This document shows, in pieces, positions 24,125 to 37,300 of a stretch of DNA of 64,000 bases (the first letter of the stretch is position 1; the number at the start of each line of letters is the position of its first letter). The translations under genes and the position numbers were made by a program. The notes under the pieces were generated by a model. It made no database searches, was not told the DNA's origin, and saw nothing but the letters and a program-made list of their open reading frames with translations. Source of the stretch: Corbicula japonica (Eukaryota; Mollusca; Bivalvia; Venerida; Cyrenidae); contig JAZAYU010000002.1 in the NCBI GenBank assembly GCA_038501625.1, forward strand, positions 17,660,053 through 17,724,052, written 5' to 3'.

Positions 24125-26882
24125 TTGTCATATATATAAGTTTTTGTGGAAAGTACCAGTTGATGATTTGTGTTCTTGTTTTTTATATTTAGTACTCTGA
24201 ATAATTATCTATGTATGTACGTTAGGTTTTGATACGTGTACATCTTTTTTTGCTATATGAAATACATATCATAGAAAAGAAGTGTAAAACGTGTATTGTA
24301 TAACAGCAAAGGGCGTAAATTGGAAGATATTTCTATTCAGTTAACTAGTTGGCAAAATAATAGATGAAAATGGAAGTTTGAAAGCCACCGAACACGACAA
24401 ATATGAACATGTTGCAGGCTCGTTTTCATTGAGCTAATGGAAATACATATTACTTTCCGCGCCGCATAGCCTCGGGTTGAGCACAACTCAGTATATACAC
24501 CAATAAACAATACAATTTCAATCCATCCTAAACGGTATCCAGTAAAATAAGGCCTAAAAGTTTCATCTATGCTTTTGTGCACAGTCATATACAGACATGT
24601 TATCATTGATTATCATTTATCTTAGTTAATTTAGTATATTATGTCCAAGTATATTTTCAAAAGTATTTGATATGTTAATGGTTATCTTTTGAGGTTATGA
24701 GCTATATAATCGCCAACATGATATTGATCATATGAGTCTTAGTAAATGTATGTAATTCAATATCCGTACATCAGTATCCTCTTGTATGTAATTATCTTTG
24801 ATTGCATTGTTATGTCTGAATGAATGTCAAATAAACTTTCATACTATTGAATTGTGTTTATTCAATAACGTGTTAGCTTACTTTACATAAAACAACCCAG
24901 TTTGATAAATATAGACTTAGTAATGTTCAGTTCGCATAACATGCATTCAACCATTAAAGATTAAAAATTGTATTACCTCTACTTGGGAGCAAACCCGCAC
25001 CGTCACGGCGACAGCAGATAAAATAATGTTATTTTCCTAACGAAAAATAATGGAAATAATTTACTTGACAAATATAATGTTGAGAGATATCTGAGAATAT
25101 TAATCCTGCTTGTCACGGAGAACGCCAGTAGCAAACACCAAGACAGGTGGTTTATAATTTTATTTACAAAACAATACTTCCTGAGATACTTAAGTAAGAA
25201 GTAAAATAGACCTATCAGGAATATCAATATTCAGAAAACGATTCCTCTCAAAACAACAAAACTTAAATTAGAGAGGAAAAGAGAGCATGTAATTTTATTA
25301 GTTTAAAAAGACATTATTTATGAAAGAAGAACCTGATGGTTTCACTTATAGGCAACAATGTACAAGTCGCCCTGATGAAATAACTCCAACTTACTTACAA
25401 CCCTACGATGTTATATGCAAAACCACATAAACAGTCATCAGGTAATAAGCGATTGACATTCTCAGATGTTATGGGTATGTCCTCTATGATCTTAATGAGC
25501 CCTTAGAACCGGGAGTTATATGGCAAGTATAAAAGAAACTGATCGAGCGTATACGTTTTTTTCCCGTTGAAACCTTTGACTCTTGCCGCCGTCGGCAACC
25601 AAACATGTGAGCAACTGTGGATAGGTAAACATGCTAAGCGTTATAGACTATACTTTTGGTTGCTATAATTTAAGAGTGTACACGTGTCTTTATGAGTTAA
25701 GTGGAAACTATGATATTGCCTTTCATCTTTGTTTTAATTTATAGATCAAATCTTCGTTAAAATTACTGGTTGAAACCATACATATAACAGATGGCCCGAA
25801 ATTTTCTGTATGTCAACAAGCATAGTTAAAGAGCTCAACGAATTTCTTTGAAATTGAAAATGTCTTTGGTTTTATTTCTTTCTAAGTATACCAAATGAGT
25901 TTGCAAAGCTATTTAAAACCATTAGCTCTTTTGGTTTCATAATGCTTGTGGTAGTGTTTAGTTTAACCGTAAATGGGCTGTAAACGATACTCTTACGTTG
26001 TTGAATATCAAATCTCCGTCAAAAACAGGTTAATGAAGAGCTTGTGAGTGTTTTTTGTTGCTTTCTGACCGAATAGTCCTAACAGACTCGTTAAGGTTTT
26101 CCTAATCCTGACTAATGACATTGTAGGTTTTATGTCTTAACGAGTTTTAAGTATGTAAGCGTTTCCTTGCTTGTTACCTTACCAACTCACAGACAACATA
26201 TAAGGGCACAGACAGCATATAAGGGAAATCACTGCGAATGAGTTTGATCTGCCCACAGACGACGTAACGCAGTGATATCCCCTCCATGAAATTAGACTTG
26301 ACAATTAAATTACATATCTGGACAAATCACTTGGTGAGCTCGGCATCCCCGATTAAGGTAGCCGTGTAATGAAACAATTCCTAGAATCGTGCTTAATGAA
26401 GGTTATTGAAATCATGTACAGATGCGTTAGATCTCGCATTGGGCACAGCATACACTATTTTCGTATTGGTAATGTTTGGTGATATCTTGTTTTCAACAGG
26501 ACAAAATCAATGGGTTGACAAGTTTCATTTACATAATGAAGTAAAAAGCAAAAAGGAACGAAATTAAATACATGCACGCTTTATTACAAGAAAAACGGAA
26601 ATACGTAAGCTCAGATGGTTGATATAAATGGTTTTACATTAATCTTAAGTCTCAGTGATCATCAAGCATGTTTAACCTACTGAAAAAAGAAATACATTTT
26701 GATTTCTTTTCTAACGAATACATGGTTTTCTTTATGCTTCTGAATAAAAGAAAATGTTGATACTGATCAATATAAACAGGTATTTCTTTATCAATCGTTC
26801 ATCGACATGAAATGTTAAACCTATAAACCTTATCATTATTTACTTCCTCGCTTTTCAGAAATACAATACAAAGTCAGCAAAA
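24125..26882 (+). other. spacer between B-box copies 3 and 4, duplicated flank
   Basis: A relic of the AAAGCCACCGAACACGAC family is at 24380-24500. 25080-26240 matches 14210-15680, and 26150-26882 matches 10495-11231, the immediate upstream region of copy 2. A short internal duplication (cacagac-agcatataaggg twice) is at about 26185-26225. No coding frame is supported. Confidence 0.65.
26841..26861 (+). promoter_or_regulatory. shared TACTTCCTC motif and splice-acceptor-like site (copy 4)
   Basis: Identical in layout to copy 2: TACTTCCTC, then gcttttcag, then the ATG 22 bases on. Confidence 0.4.
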
Positions 26883-28599
26883 ATGGAGGACGCCGTTGTT
26901 CATGGGCGTGTTGAAGTTAAATTCTGTCAGCCATGTTTACGGAAGTATACCAGAAATGAGGCTGATATTTACTGTGAGGACTGTGGGGAATATCAGTGTA
27001 AAGAATGCGAGAAAATACACCAACTCTTCCCTGTTATGTCGAAACATAAGATCGTGAAAGCGAACGAGGCTATCGACGTGGGACTAAAGTATGATATGAA
27101 AGGTTTGGATCAGTGTAAGGAGCACCATAAACTGCTGGAGTTCTTTTGTGAAGATGAAATGATACCTTGTTGTGGGAAATGTATTATCGTTAGTCATCGA
27201 TCGTGTCGTATTGTTGCCGAGGTCGCAGAAATAGCTGCAAAGAAACCCATAAACCTCTCTCTCTGCCATTCAACAACAGTTCGATAACGTTGAGGAAAAC
27301 GCTACAGGAGCCGTACTTCATATTGAAAAGGTTAGAAATACCTTTTCTAAGGACTCTACAAAGGTTGCAAGTGAAATACAATTGATGCAAGACGAGGTTA
27401 ATGGAATATTCGAAAATTTAAAAGAAACCGTTGCAAAGGATATCTCCGAGTTCCAAAATCAAGTTTTCGACGACTTTGATAAAAAGAAGACCGTTTGTGA
27501 CGGCTACATTTCTGACGTGAAACAAACCAAGGCTGAAATAGAAGCTGTTTCAAAACACGGCACTCAAGCTCAGCAGCTCAACATGGCCACTCACCTTAAA
27601 TCCCAAGTAATTGAACTCAAAAGACAAACCGAACTTGAGACAAACTTGCTTGTTGACTTACGGGATATTGTTCTAAAATTTTACTTCAATGATTCCCTGC
27701 TTTTGTCTCCTGTTCAAAACTCCTTGCCAGGAAATCTAACATTGAGATATGAAAAACCTTCCGCGGTTGGTGTAAACACTGACCAGAAAGTTAACTGGAA
27801 ACTACTGAGGTCTCTTGATCTAAAGCAAAGTGAGGGTGATAAAGAAGAACCGCTTTTTAGTGGTATTGCCTTTTTGCCGGACGGCAGGCTTGTTGCTGTT
27901 GATAATCAGAATCAAAAATGTTTAGTATTTAATTCGTGTCTAAAAGTGCTGAAGTCCTTTCAGTTATCACAGACACCAAAAGACGTGGTAGTTCTGTTTG
28001 AAGAGAAAGTGGCAATCACTACTGGTAATAATCGTAAGATTTTGTTAATACAAATCTCTAAAGGTAATGCAATACATGTAGTTTGTGAATGCGAGGTATT
28101 GCATGATTTTGAATCAATAAGTTTGCTAGACGATGACACTCTGCTTGTCGGATCAAACGAAGACAGTCAACCTGTTCGAGCTCTGTCAGTAAAAGGAGAA
28201 GAGAAAGAGATTGACATACAGTTTCGTTTAAAGACTTATCCATTTGATACGTGTAACGTAGCTTTTATCAGAAGTCGTTATACGGTAGTTTTGTCCGACC
28301 GATTAATGCACACAATTTATATGTTCGACCGAGCATCCAGTAAAAGAATCAAGGTCAGGGACGATAAAATGATAAAGAAACCACGTGGTGTGACTGTCTG
28401 TTCTAATGACTGAATATTTGTTTGCAGTGCGGACACACACTCTATAGTTCAAATATCTGAAACAGGACAGATATTGTCCTCACATGTGCTAAATATGTGT
28501 TTTCCACGTTGTGTTAGTATATCCAAGGATAATAAACGAATGGCTGTTTCAAATTCCCAAACTGGTTGTAGAAAGCTAGAGCTGTATGATTTGAGATAG
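26883..28599 (+). pseudogene. B-box/propeller TRIM-like copy 4, disrupted by frameshifts and a stop
   Basis: Starts MEDAVVHGRVEVKFC with all first B-box ligands intact. A CT tract at 27254-27265 has four extra bases relative to copy 2, typical of slippage, and shifts the frame after about 125 codons. The rest of the coiled coil and propeller reads in the new frame from about 27270 to TGA at 28411-28413 (TGT, Cys, in copy 2). Homology continues to about 28599, where a one-base deletion changes the end. An in-frame insertion of three codons near 27635 is private to this copy. None of these lesions is shared with copy 2. Confidence 0.85.
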
Positions 28600-31500
28600 T
28601 ATAATACTCGCACTGTTATTCAGTGGCATAAAAAGAATCATGAGATGAGACATACGGGACCTAATACGGGTGATCTTTGAACTGTAAAAGACAAGTTATA
28701 ACCATGATGTTTAGTTTTTATTTCTTTCCTGCTTATTTCCAGTGTTTAACAGTACCACAAAACAGTTTACTAACTATCTTTTCCTTTACGATATGTATTC
28801 GATTACTCGTTTAAATTTAAAAACTCTATAACGTTAAGGTGATATAAAAATTTAAATATTCATTATTGTAACTGAAAGCAATAACCTAAATCCGATTTTT
28901 CTTGATTTTTAACAAATTTATTTGTTTGAAAACAATGCACATTATATATCGTATTTATGAAGCATTAATTTAACAGAAAATTTTCAGTTTTGACTCAATA
29001 TTTTGACTGACATATATAATACAGAGAGTGTAAAACGATGAAATGCACAACAATGAACAATAAAGCAATTAATTGTAAAACGGATAAACACAATCTAAAA
29101 ATAAATGCGCGTATGGAGTATACCATATACCATTGCCTGTCATATAGGCTTAATGGAAAGTACAAATAGACAATTTATGTTTTTGTTTTTGTATATTTAA
29201 TAATTTGATGTTTTCTCTATCTGTGTAAGTTAAATTTTGATAAGTGTATATCTTTTTCTTATATGAAAATCTGATAGTTAACTCAGTTCAAAGCCTAGCA
29301 GATTATAGTTTGTTTTTTTTTTCGTTTATCGAAGAAAGAAGTTTGAAACATGTTTTCTATAAAAGCAAAAGGCGTGAGATGGAATATACATTGCATTCCT
29401 TTCCCAGTATACCTGTATGCAAAGTAAGGTATCCAGTCAGTACAAAATGGACGCTACAAACAATTAACGAAAGTGAGAAAGAATTCCGTAGAAACCTTTG
29501 ACTTTTGCCACCGTCGTGCAACCAAACAGTGGATGAGTAAACAGGCAAAGCGTTCTAGACTATTCTTTTGGTTGCTATTCTTTAAGAATGTACACGTGTT
29601 TTTATGAATTAAGTGGAAATTTTGATATTGCCTTTCATCTTTGTTTTAATTAATAAATCATACCTTCGTTATTATTACTGGTTGAAACCATACATATAAC
29701 AGATGGGCCGAAATTGTGTGTATTGTGAACAAGCATGGGTAGAGCTCAACGAATTTCTTTGAAATTGAAAATGATTTTGGTTTTATTTCTTTCTAAGTAA
29801 ACCAAATCAGTTCGCAAAGCTATTTAAAACGATTAGCTCTTTTGGTTTCTTATTGCTTGTGGTTGTGTTTAGTGTAACTGTTAATGGGCTGTAAACGCTG
29901 CTCTTACGTGTTTGTAACGGAATATCAAATCTACGACAAACACTGGTTAATGAAGACCTTGTGAGTGTTTTTGTTGCTTTCTGACCGAAAAGTCCTAACA
30001 GACTCGTTAACGTTTTCCTCATCTACACTAATGAAATGTAGGTTTTATGTCCTAACGAGTTTTAAGTAAGTGCTTTTCCTTACTTGGAACTTACATAAAC
30101 TCACAGACAGCATAAAAGAGAAATCACTGCGAACGAGTTCCATCTGCCCACAGACGGCGTACCGCAGTGATATCCCCTATATGCGATGCGATGTGACAAC
30201 TGGATTACATGCCTTGGCAAATCACATGATAAGTTCGTCAGATCACGCATTAGGGTCTCAATATTTATCTTTTATATTATGCATAATACATTTTAAAAGT
30301 ATTGCTTAAAGTTTACTTTTATACGAACTATTATTTGTATTGAACGATTGAAATGAACATGAATAAACTATAATTAAGCTATGAAAAAACAAATTTTTTT
30401 TAGAAGTTGCAAAATGTATTTTATAGGATGTGGTGGGTAGGGTGGAATTGCGTTGCGTAACGTGACGTGGTGTGGTATTATATGGAGTTGCTTTTGGGCG
30501 ACGGGAGTTGGGGTGGAGTGAGGATAGCAGATAATATATTTGTGCAGGTTACGTTGTTTGTGATAGAAAATAAAATGAAAAATGAAAACTATAGAAACAA
30601 ACATTTTATTGATAAAGAAGTGATCAAAACATATCACCGCCCTATACATTAATATGCGCTGCTCATTTGACAAATATTTAATATTTGTTCAAACTGTATA
30701 AAACATTTTCTTAACAAACATTTCTGAAATTTAATGTAAAAGCCGAATAACTGTAAAAAATTGCGACCAACTTATTTAACTATTGGAAGTGTATACCATA
30801 TAAGTCGTGCTGTATAAAAACTTAAACTGAAGTGATACAAAGGAGACATTTGCTTTAAGTTTGATATAGATTGCATGGCTTGTGATAGAACAAAATTCTA
30901 AGTGAAAAGGGGGCGTACTTAAAATATTTTAATAGAGTTATGGGGATTGTTGAAAATGATGCTGATTATGATAGTTAGGATATACTATAAGTCTGAAGCT
31001 GATTTCTGTAGTGGTTTCAAAGTAATAGACCAAGTGTGAAAAGCAGGAACGTGGATATGTGACAAAGACACATTCTGTAAAGAGTGTGTAAAAATGCCGG
31101 TATAATATGAGAAAAAGCTGAAAAATGATTACGTATGTTCTACAAAATGGTTTTTGTAAAATCTTTACTTAAATAGATGAAAAACTGAACTTTCATGAAA
31201 GTGTTGCTGACTCGATTTGACTGTGTATGTTCATGGGCAGTAACGGAAATGCATATTAGGCCTACTATCCACGCCAGCTATTTCCGCGTTGAGCGCAACT
31301 TAATATTTACAAAGATATATATGTATCGTGCTGAATGGCATTTCCACAGTGCCAAGGCGGTAACCCTTCGGGTTCAAATTTTCGTTAATTGTTTGTAGTG
31401 TCAATTTTAAAATAGATCATTTTATTCTCTATGCTCGTTTTTCCTGTCTTAATTTTGGCTGTGTGGGGAAGCTGTGTCTTCTGGATTTGGCCATCCTGCT

Positions 31501-32330
31501 ACGCATATTTCACTTTTTTCAAAGGGCATAAATGATAACAGCACTGATTGAATGTACGGATAGACTTTTTCAAAATTATATACGTATCGGAAAGTAATAA
31601 ATATAAATAAATTGGTGGAGGTCTACTAGGTAAATCTGTCTTTTGGTAAATTAATTCCAAAGCGATTATAGATATTGTTCTGCCACTATTAAATAATTAT
31701 ATATTGAATTCCTCACTCAGATGCGTTTATGTTTTAACCCTACCATGCTGTTTAATGTTCAATCAGTGCTGCTATCAATAATGCCTGTTTTTGAGCACGA
31801 TATTTATATATGTGTAAATACCGAGTTGTGCTCAACTTGGGGTTAGACGGCAAGGGTTTAAGAGTTTATGAAGGTTTATCTTGTAAAAGAACATAGAAGC
31901 TCGAACTGTTTCTTTTGTCCCTGTCATCGTCTTTTTGCTGAATGGAATCCAGTGTTTCTTGTCTCGGAAAGGTCATTGAGTACCTGACCATGTTTTTAAC
32001 TTCTTGTGTTCTATATGCTTTGTGTTTTTGCATGTCACAATGTCGAGATGATGGGTGGGTAGGAGTTATTAGACGACTTGTACTTGTTTGTTCGTAAAAG
32101 AACCTGTCGGGGAAAGAAAGAGGTTGGTGCACCCTAATACCTGGTTTAAACCCTCGATGGCTAATTGTTTTGCCACTGACCGTTCCAATGCGGTAAACCC
32201 TGGGGTTCATATTTTCGTTGCCTTGTTTGTGACGTTTATTTTGAAATTGATCATTGTAAATTGATAGATAGAAAATGTAAATAAATGCCCCCATCAAGAC
32301 AACTTCTTCATGGCTTTATCGTGTGCAACA
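28600..32330 (+). other. duplicated flank after B-box copy 4
   Basis: 28600-29450 matches 12936-13790; 29480-31860 matches 14970-17300; 31860-32320 matches 19150-19600. The two insertions found after copy 2 are absent here, so this stretch preserves the empty sites. A relic of the AAAGCC family is near 31190-31380. No gene is seen. Confidence 0.7.
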
Positions 32331-33399
32331 AGCTCTATATGTACAAATGTCTACAGCAATGTCCTTTTATCACTTAGGTATTTTGCAAAAGTCTTTATCC
32401 AGTTTCAAAACATTTATAGAATTATTCATGCGATAATTTAATATTAATCACAACACCAGGTTATATCAATATCGTTTACTGTTTTGACCCTTCTCTCATT
32501 TTATTTTTGTTTAATGTTTTATACTAAATAATTTTGTAATATAACTCCAGTGATTGATAAACATATAATTATTCACTTCATTGTAAACATGTCCATATCT
32601 CTATCTTACATTTACTCCTATTTAATCTAAAACAGCGTTTTATTTTGTTTATGTCTGATGCTTTTACTAACTAATTTAATAAATAAGAGAATTTGACAGA
32701 CTGTTACCAATGTCTTACGTGACACGTGCTGCAAGGGTTGCTGAAGGATCTCTTTCCTTTTGCGCTTTTGCAGAACTGCTACACACAATTTCACCACGTA
32801 ATGTGCTTTCATGTGAAGAAAATAATAATAAAAAATTGGAAAAATTCTCCCGGGCAATAAGGCTTATACATTTCGAGTGGTACTTGGCCTATATCGAAAC
32901 CGATTGTTAGAAAATAAGTGACTTTTTAAGTATAAAAGAAGCAAACGTTTATTTTTCATGCAATTATGTGAAAAACGTCAGTTCTAAATAATTTGTACAC
33001 CACGCAACTTAAGTTCTTAGTCAGAATCGACAATGAAACTTATTGTTTTCTTTATCGCTTGTTTTACGTTTGGACATACATATAATTACATAATTGAGGG
33101 TATTGTTTTAGAATTTAAGTTTTAAGAAGTTTTTGGAACATCAAGACGGTTATGTTGTTTTGATTCAGTACGTATTAATACGCATTTTCATGAATTTCAT
33201 GATAATGCTTTGAACCACTATTACCATTTCCCTAAAAAAAGCACAACAGCAGCAAAGTAAAAAAAAAACAGCGTGTTTTCGATTTCATTTTCTTGACCAT
33301 TTCTCTTTCATGTGACCACAATTTATAAACTCCGTCTGAAACTTTCTCATTAGATAGTAATATTTTTGAGAGATTTCCTTAACAAAGCGTCAATTTCAC
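32331..33399. other. end of the segmental array and intergenic sequence
   Basis: 32331-32860 still matches 21066-21960 in places, and then similarity is lost. The remainder is AT-rich with no coding frame or repeat that I recognise. Confidence 0.5.
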
Positions 33400-34092
33400 C
33401 CGCATTGTTTAATCAACAATCTCTCATCGCAGACTGCTTCTTCAGCGAGTCTTAGTTTATCGATATAAAATATCTGAGAAATTTTTCCACAAATGGAGAT
33501 AACAGTTGCGCATCGGTGGGCGTGCGCATATGTCACCGCCCATTTCGTCTTAGCCAATCGCGAGCGTCCGATTCTTGGGAAATGGTAATTATTGATTCCC
33601 GGCAATTTAGGTAAACAACTTTTCGAGAGCAAAGCGATGAATTTTCTTTATCAAATTAATTAATGAATGATATTAATGACTAAGATTAAGGACCGTGAGG
33701 CGAAAAGTGAGATGTTTAAAGCGAAATGAACAAGTTGTTATTAGGGAAAGATTAGAAAGGGAAAGCTATCTCTTCATCAGTCAACGGGGATGGGATCGCA
33801 TCCGTTGTCATCAAATGTTGCAGATTATGAATTCTTTCAAATTGCGAAACATTATTTAATAGAATAATGGGATATTAACGATAACCATTCACTGTGTGTT
33901 TTGTTTCTGAGAAAAGAAGGCCGTAGTGATTTTAATATGTTTTAACATTTAATATTTAAAGTGAAAGAACAGAAAGTGTTAATTTGTTTTATTAGTTTAA
34001 GGGGGTATGCTGCAGATAAAGTTTGTGTTCAATTTTATTTAAAATAACAATTTTATATAAACTTGGGGGAATAATTAAAAGTTAAACGGACA
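33400..34092 (+). promoter_or_regulatory. putative SHOX promoter and 5' UTR
   Basis: A stretch of higher GC at about 33490-33600 (gtgggcgtgcgcatatgtca; agccaatcgcgagcg, a CCAAT box) stands out from AT-rich flanks some 500-600 bases before the SHOX ATG. No TATA box or start site can be fixed. The sequence next to the ATG (cggacaATGg) is an acceptable initiation context. Confidence 0.4.
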
Positions 34093-34375
34093 ATGGAAGG
34101 TCTGGCAGAATTTGTGTCGAAAAGCTTCGAGGAAAAACCAAAGGTGACAAATGACCACTTAGAAAAAATACATAAACACGTGGAAACTCACGTTATATCA
34201 CGTGATACAAACAGTCACACATTAGCACGTGATCCGGTTACACCCGGTGTGACACGGGATTCGAGCCCTATGGTAGACGATAGCGACGAGCCGACAGATC
34301 TGTCCGTCGTGAAAATTGACGTATGCTCAAGTCGCCCCGACACGCCGACAGACGTGGACCAGTGTAGTAATAGCG
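34093..34375 (+). CDS. SHOX: SHOX exon 1
   Basis: The ATG opens [12 protein letters not shown], then a polar region. PTDLS at residues 67-71 fits the PxDLS docking motif for the CtBP corepressor, and the segment around it is acidic. The donor is AGCG|gtaaag at 34376, leaving one base of the next codon; reading through gives a stop 36 bases later. An alternative GT at 34381 would shift the join. Confidence 0.9.
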
Positions 34376-37300
34376 GTAAAGTACCTTCCACTTTAATTAT
34401 AAAACAAAATTGAAATCCAAAAGTGTTTTTTTTTCGTTGCAGATTTAAGTTTTTATTTTCAGAGATGTTTTGCTTGTCGTTTTGTTTTTAAAATGGTCTG
34501 AGACGGAAGGTTATGTGTTAAACGGATGGGAAATGCTTTGCGCGATTCTTTGTTTACATGATTTTTTCTTTAATTTTCTGCTGACCATTATGTTTGCTTG
34601 CCCATCATTTCCTTGTTTTCTTGGACTTTTACTGTTGGTGTAATTTATTTATAATGCTTCTCTGTATGTCCCGGTTTTGGTTGAAAAGGATTTAGATAAA
34701 GTGCGAATCCTGTAATAGCAAATGAAATATGAACACCATAAATATGAATACCGTGGTCACTTTACTCCCTGAAATAATGTACAATTATAATGAACTCATT
34801 CATTATGAAATAGTTTACCCGCTGAAATAATTAAATGAAACTATTATGAAAAATATCCGTTAACACTTAAACCCATAATGATGTAGTGGATTCACCGTCC
34901 TATAAATTTTAACAGTTTATTCATTTTTCAAAGTTGTTTTTTACAGGAATTTATGAGCTGCATTTATTAACTGATTATGTAAAGGCGTAGATACCAATCC
35001 CAAAGCGCGGTTGCGTTTTTGCGCATGTATGAAAATACTAACGAAGTGACGAAGTTAGTATTTTCATACATGCGCAAAAACGCAACCGCGCTTTGGGATT
35101 GGTATCTACGCCTTTACATAATCAGTTAATAAATGCAGCTCATAAATTCCTGTAAAAAAACAACTTTGAAAAATGAATAAACTGTTAAAATTTATAGGAC
35201 GGTGAATCCACTACATCATTATGGGTTTAAGTGTTAACGGATATTTTTTCATAATAGTTTCATTTAATTATTTCAGCGGGTAAACTATTTCATAATGAAT
35301 GAGTTCATTATAACTGTACATTATTTCAGTGAGTAAAGTGACCACGGTATTCATATTAATGGTGTTCATATTTCATTTTATAAGAAGGTATTTTGAAGTA
35401 AAAAATAAATGAAGTCAGTCTTGTGATCTGCTGATAGATTTATTACACAAACCGCAAATTTCATGTACAAAACTGTATCACATATGCTTAAGAATCTCTA
35501 AATATAGTCAATAAAAATCAAATCATAATCACATTTTAAAGATGGCCCTACTACTGGTCTGCACCCATTTTATAAGAAGGTATTTTGTTAGATTTGCACG
35601 GGTGCAGGTGATTAAGTCGGACGTAAAAGTATTAATCCAGAAATCAAATATATTTTAAAATGTTTAGATATTTTAAAAATGCTGATTTCTGTTGTAACGA
35701 CAGTGTGCTGTGAAAAACAGTCAAACACAGAATCGGACCACCTCTATAAAAAAACTAAAATGAGTTTTGTTCACCGGAATAATTTTGAAAGTAATGTCAT
35801 TATATCTTGTGAGACATTCCAATCCAGTTGTCCTTTAAGAACCATTGACGATTTTAATACCAGCCTTGCTTGTTCAACATAACGGTAACCACTACCACAA
35901 CCTCGGCGTGGTAGGGTCTTTCCTAGGGATTTTTTTATTGGGGCAATGGTTACAAATCACGTGCATTACTTGGCACTTATAACAACGGACATAAAACAAG
36001 TGAAGTTTGAATAAACTTCATGTTAAACTTTTTCCAGAAAGATCATTTGGTTTTGTTCACAACTAAATCTTTGTCAGAATTTACCTATCTAAAAGTTTAG
36101 TTCAAAGCTTGGTTAAGTGGACACAAAAAACTTAATTGGTTTGGTTCACAACTAATTCGACATTATTAGGTACCTCTCTAAAAGTCTGGACAGAAAACAC
36201 CTAAGTCCGATAGTGATGATATTATATCAAGCATTTTTGAACTAGTAGTGTGTGTTTTAATTGTTTTATGCGGCAAAAGTGTGCCTTTTTGCCACGAAAA
36301 AAAATTTTACGGGTAAAAATCACCGCATAAACGATAAAATAAATTGTTTATGCGGCGATGCTGTTATGCGGCGTTACACAGCCGCCCCACCCCCTGCCAA
36401 CCTTACTAATACACCATTATTTCTTGTAAAAAATGGTGTCAAGCCACTGATATTATTCCATTCTATTAAAATATGCCAAAATTCACCATATTCTATGAAT
36501 ATATCTGAACGATGTTCATGAACCTCTATAAACCTATAAACCCTCCTCCCGTTTGTGAGACTGTTTTACCTACAATACGAAGGTGAAACACATGACTGCT
36601 GTGTGATCATCACAAAAGGGTTAAATCTAACCAAAATTGTGGAAAAATCTTCGTATTGTAGGTAAAACAGCCTCAAAAGCGGGAGCAGGGTTTAGAGCGG
36701 TTCATTTTTTTTAGAAATATAGGTTAATTGCTCATGTTTAAATAGAATGGAATAATGTTAATGACTTGACACCATTTTACCAGAAAACAATCGTGTATCA
36801 GTATCATCATAAGGGTTGGCAGGTGTGTGGGACGAGATTGTTTAATTTACTGCCAGCATTAGTACATTATTTACGGAATTCAAACTAAATCTACAGGTAC
36901 ACAGTGTCATTTCAGCTCGCTCTTTATTTTCGATCACAATCTGGCGAGAAGTCTGGGGAATTTTCTGAAAAGCAAATCAAAACATGGTTACCACTGTATC
37001 TGAGTTTTATTTTCAAAGCCATTGGCTGTGCACGCGTGCATATTTCGTATACTTAAATTATGACATTTGTTATTTAGTGCGATTTTGCGAAAGAATATAT
37101 ATAAAAATGAATGTAAAAACGTTACAGAGTAAAAGATAATAATGATGTTGGTGGGATGCAAAATATCTCCCAACTTATGTTATTGTGATTTTAAATATTT
37201 TAAATGACCCTGAATAATCTTATTTAGAATATTTAGATTTTCTTCATTGTAATGTTGTAATGACTTTCTTCATTGTAATGATGTAATGATGTTAATTCGA

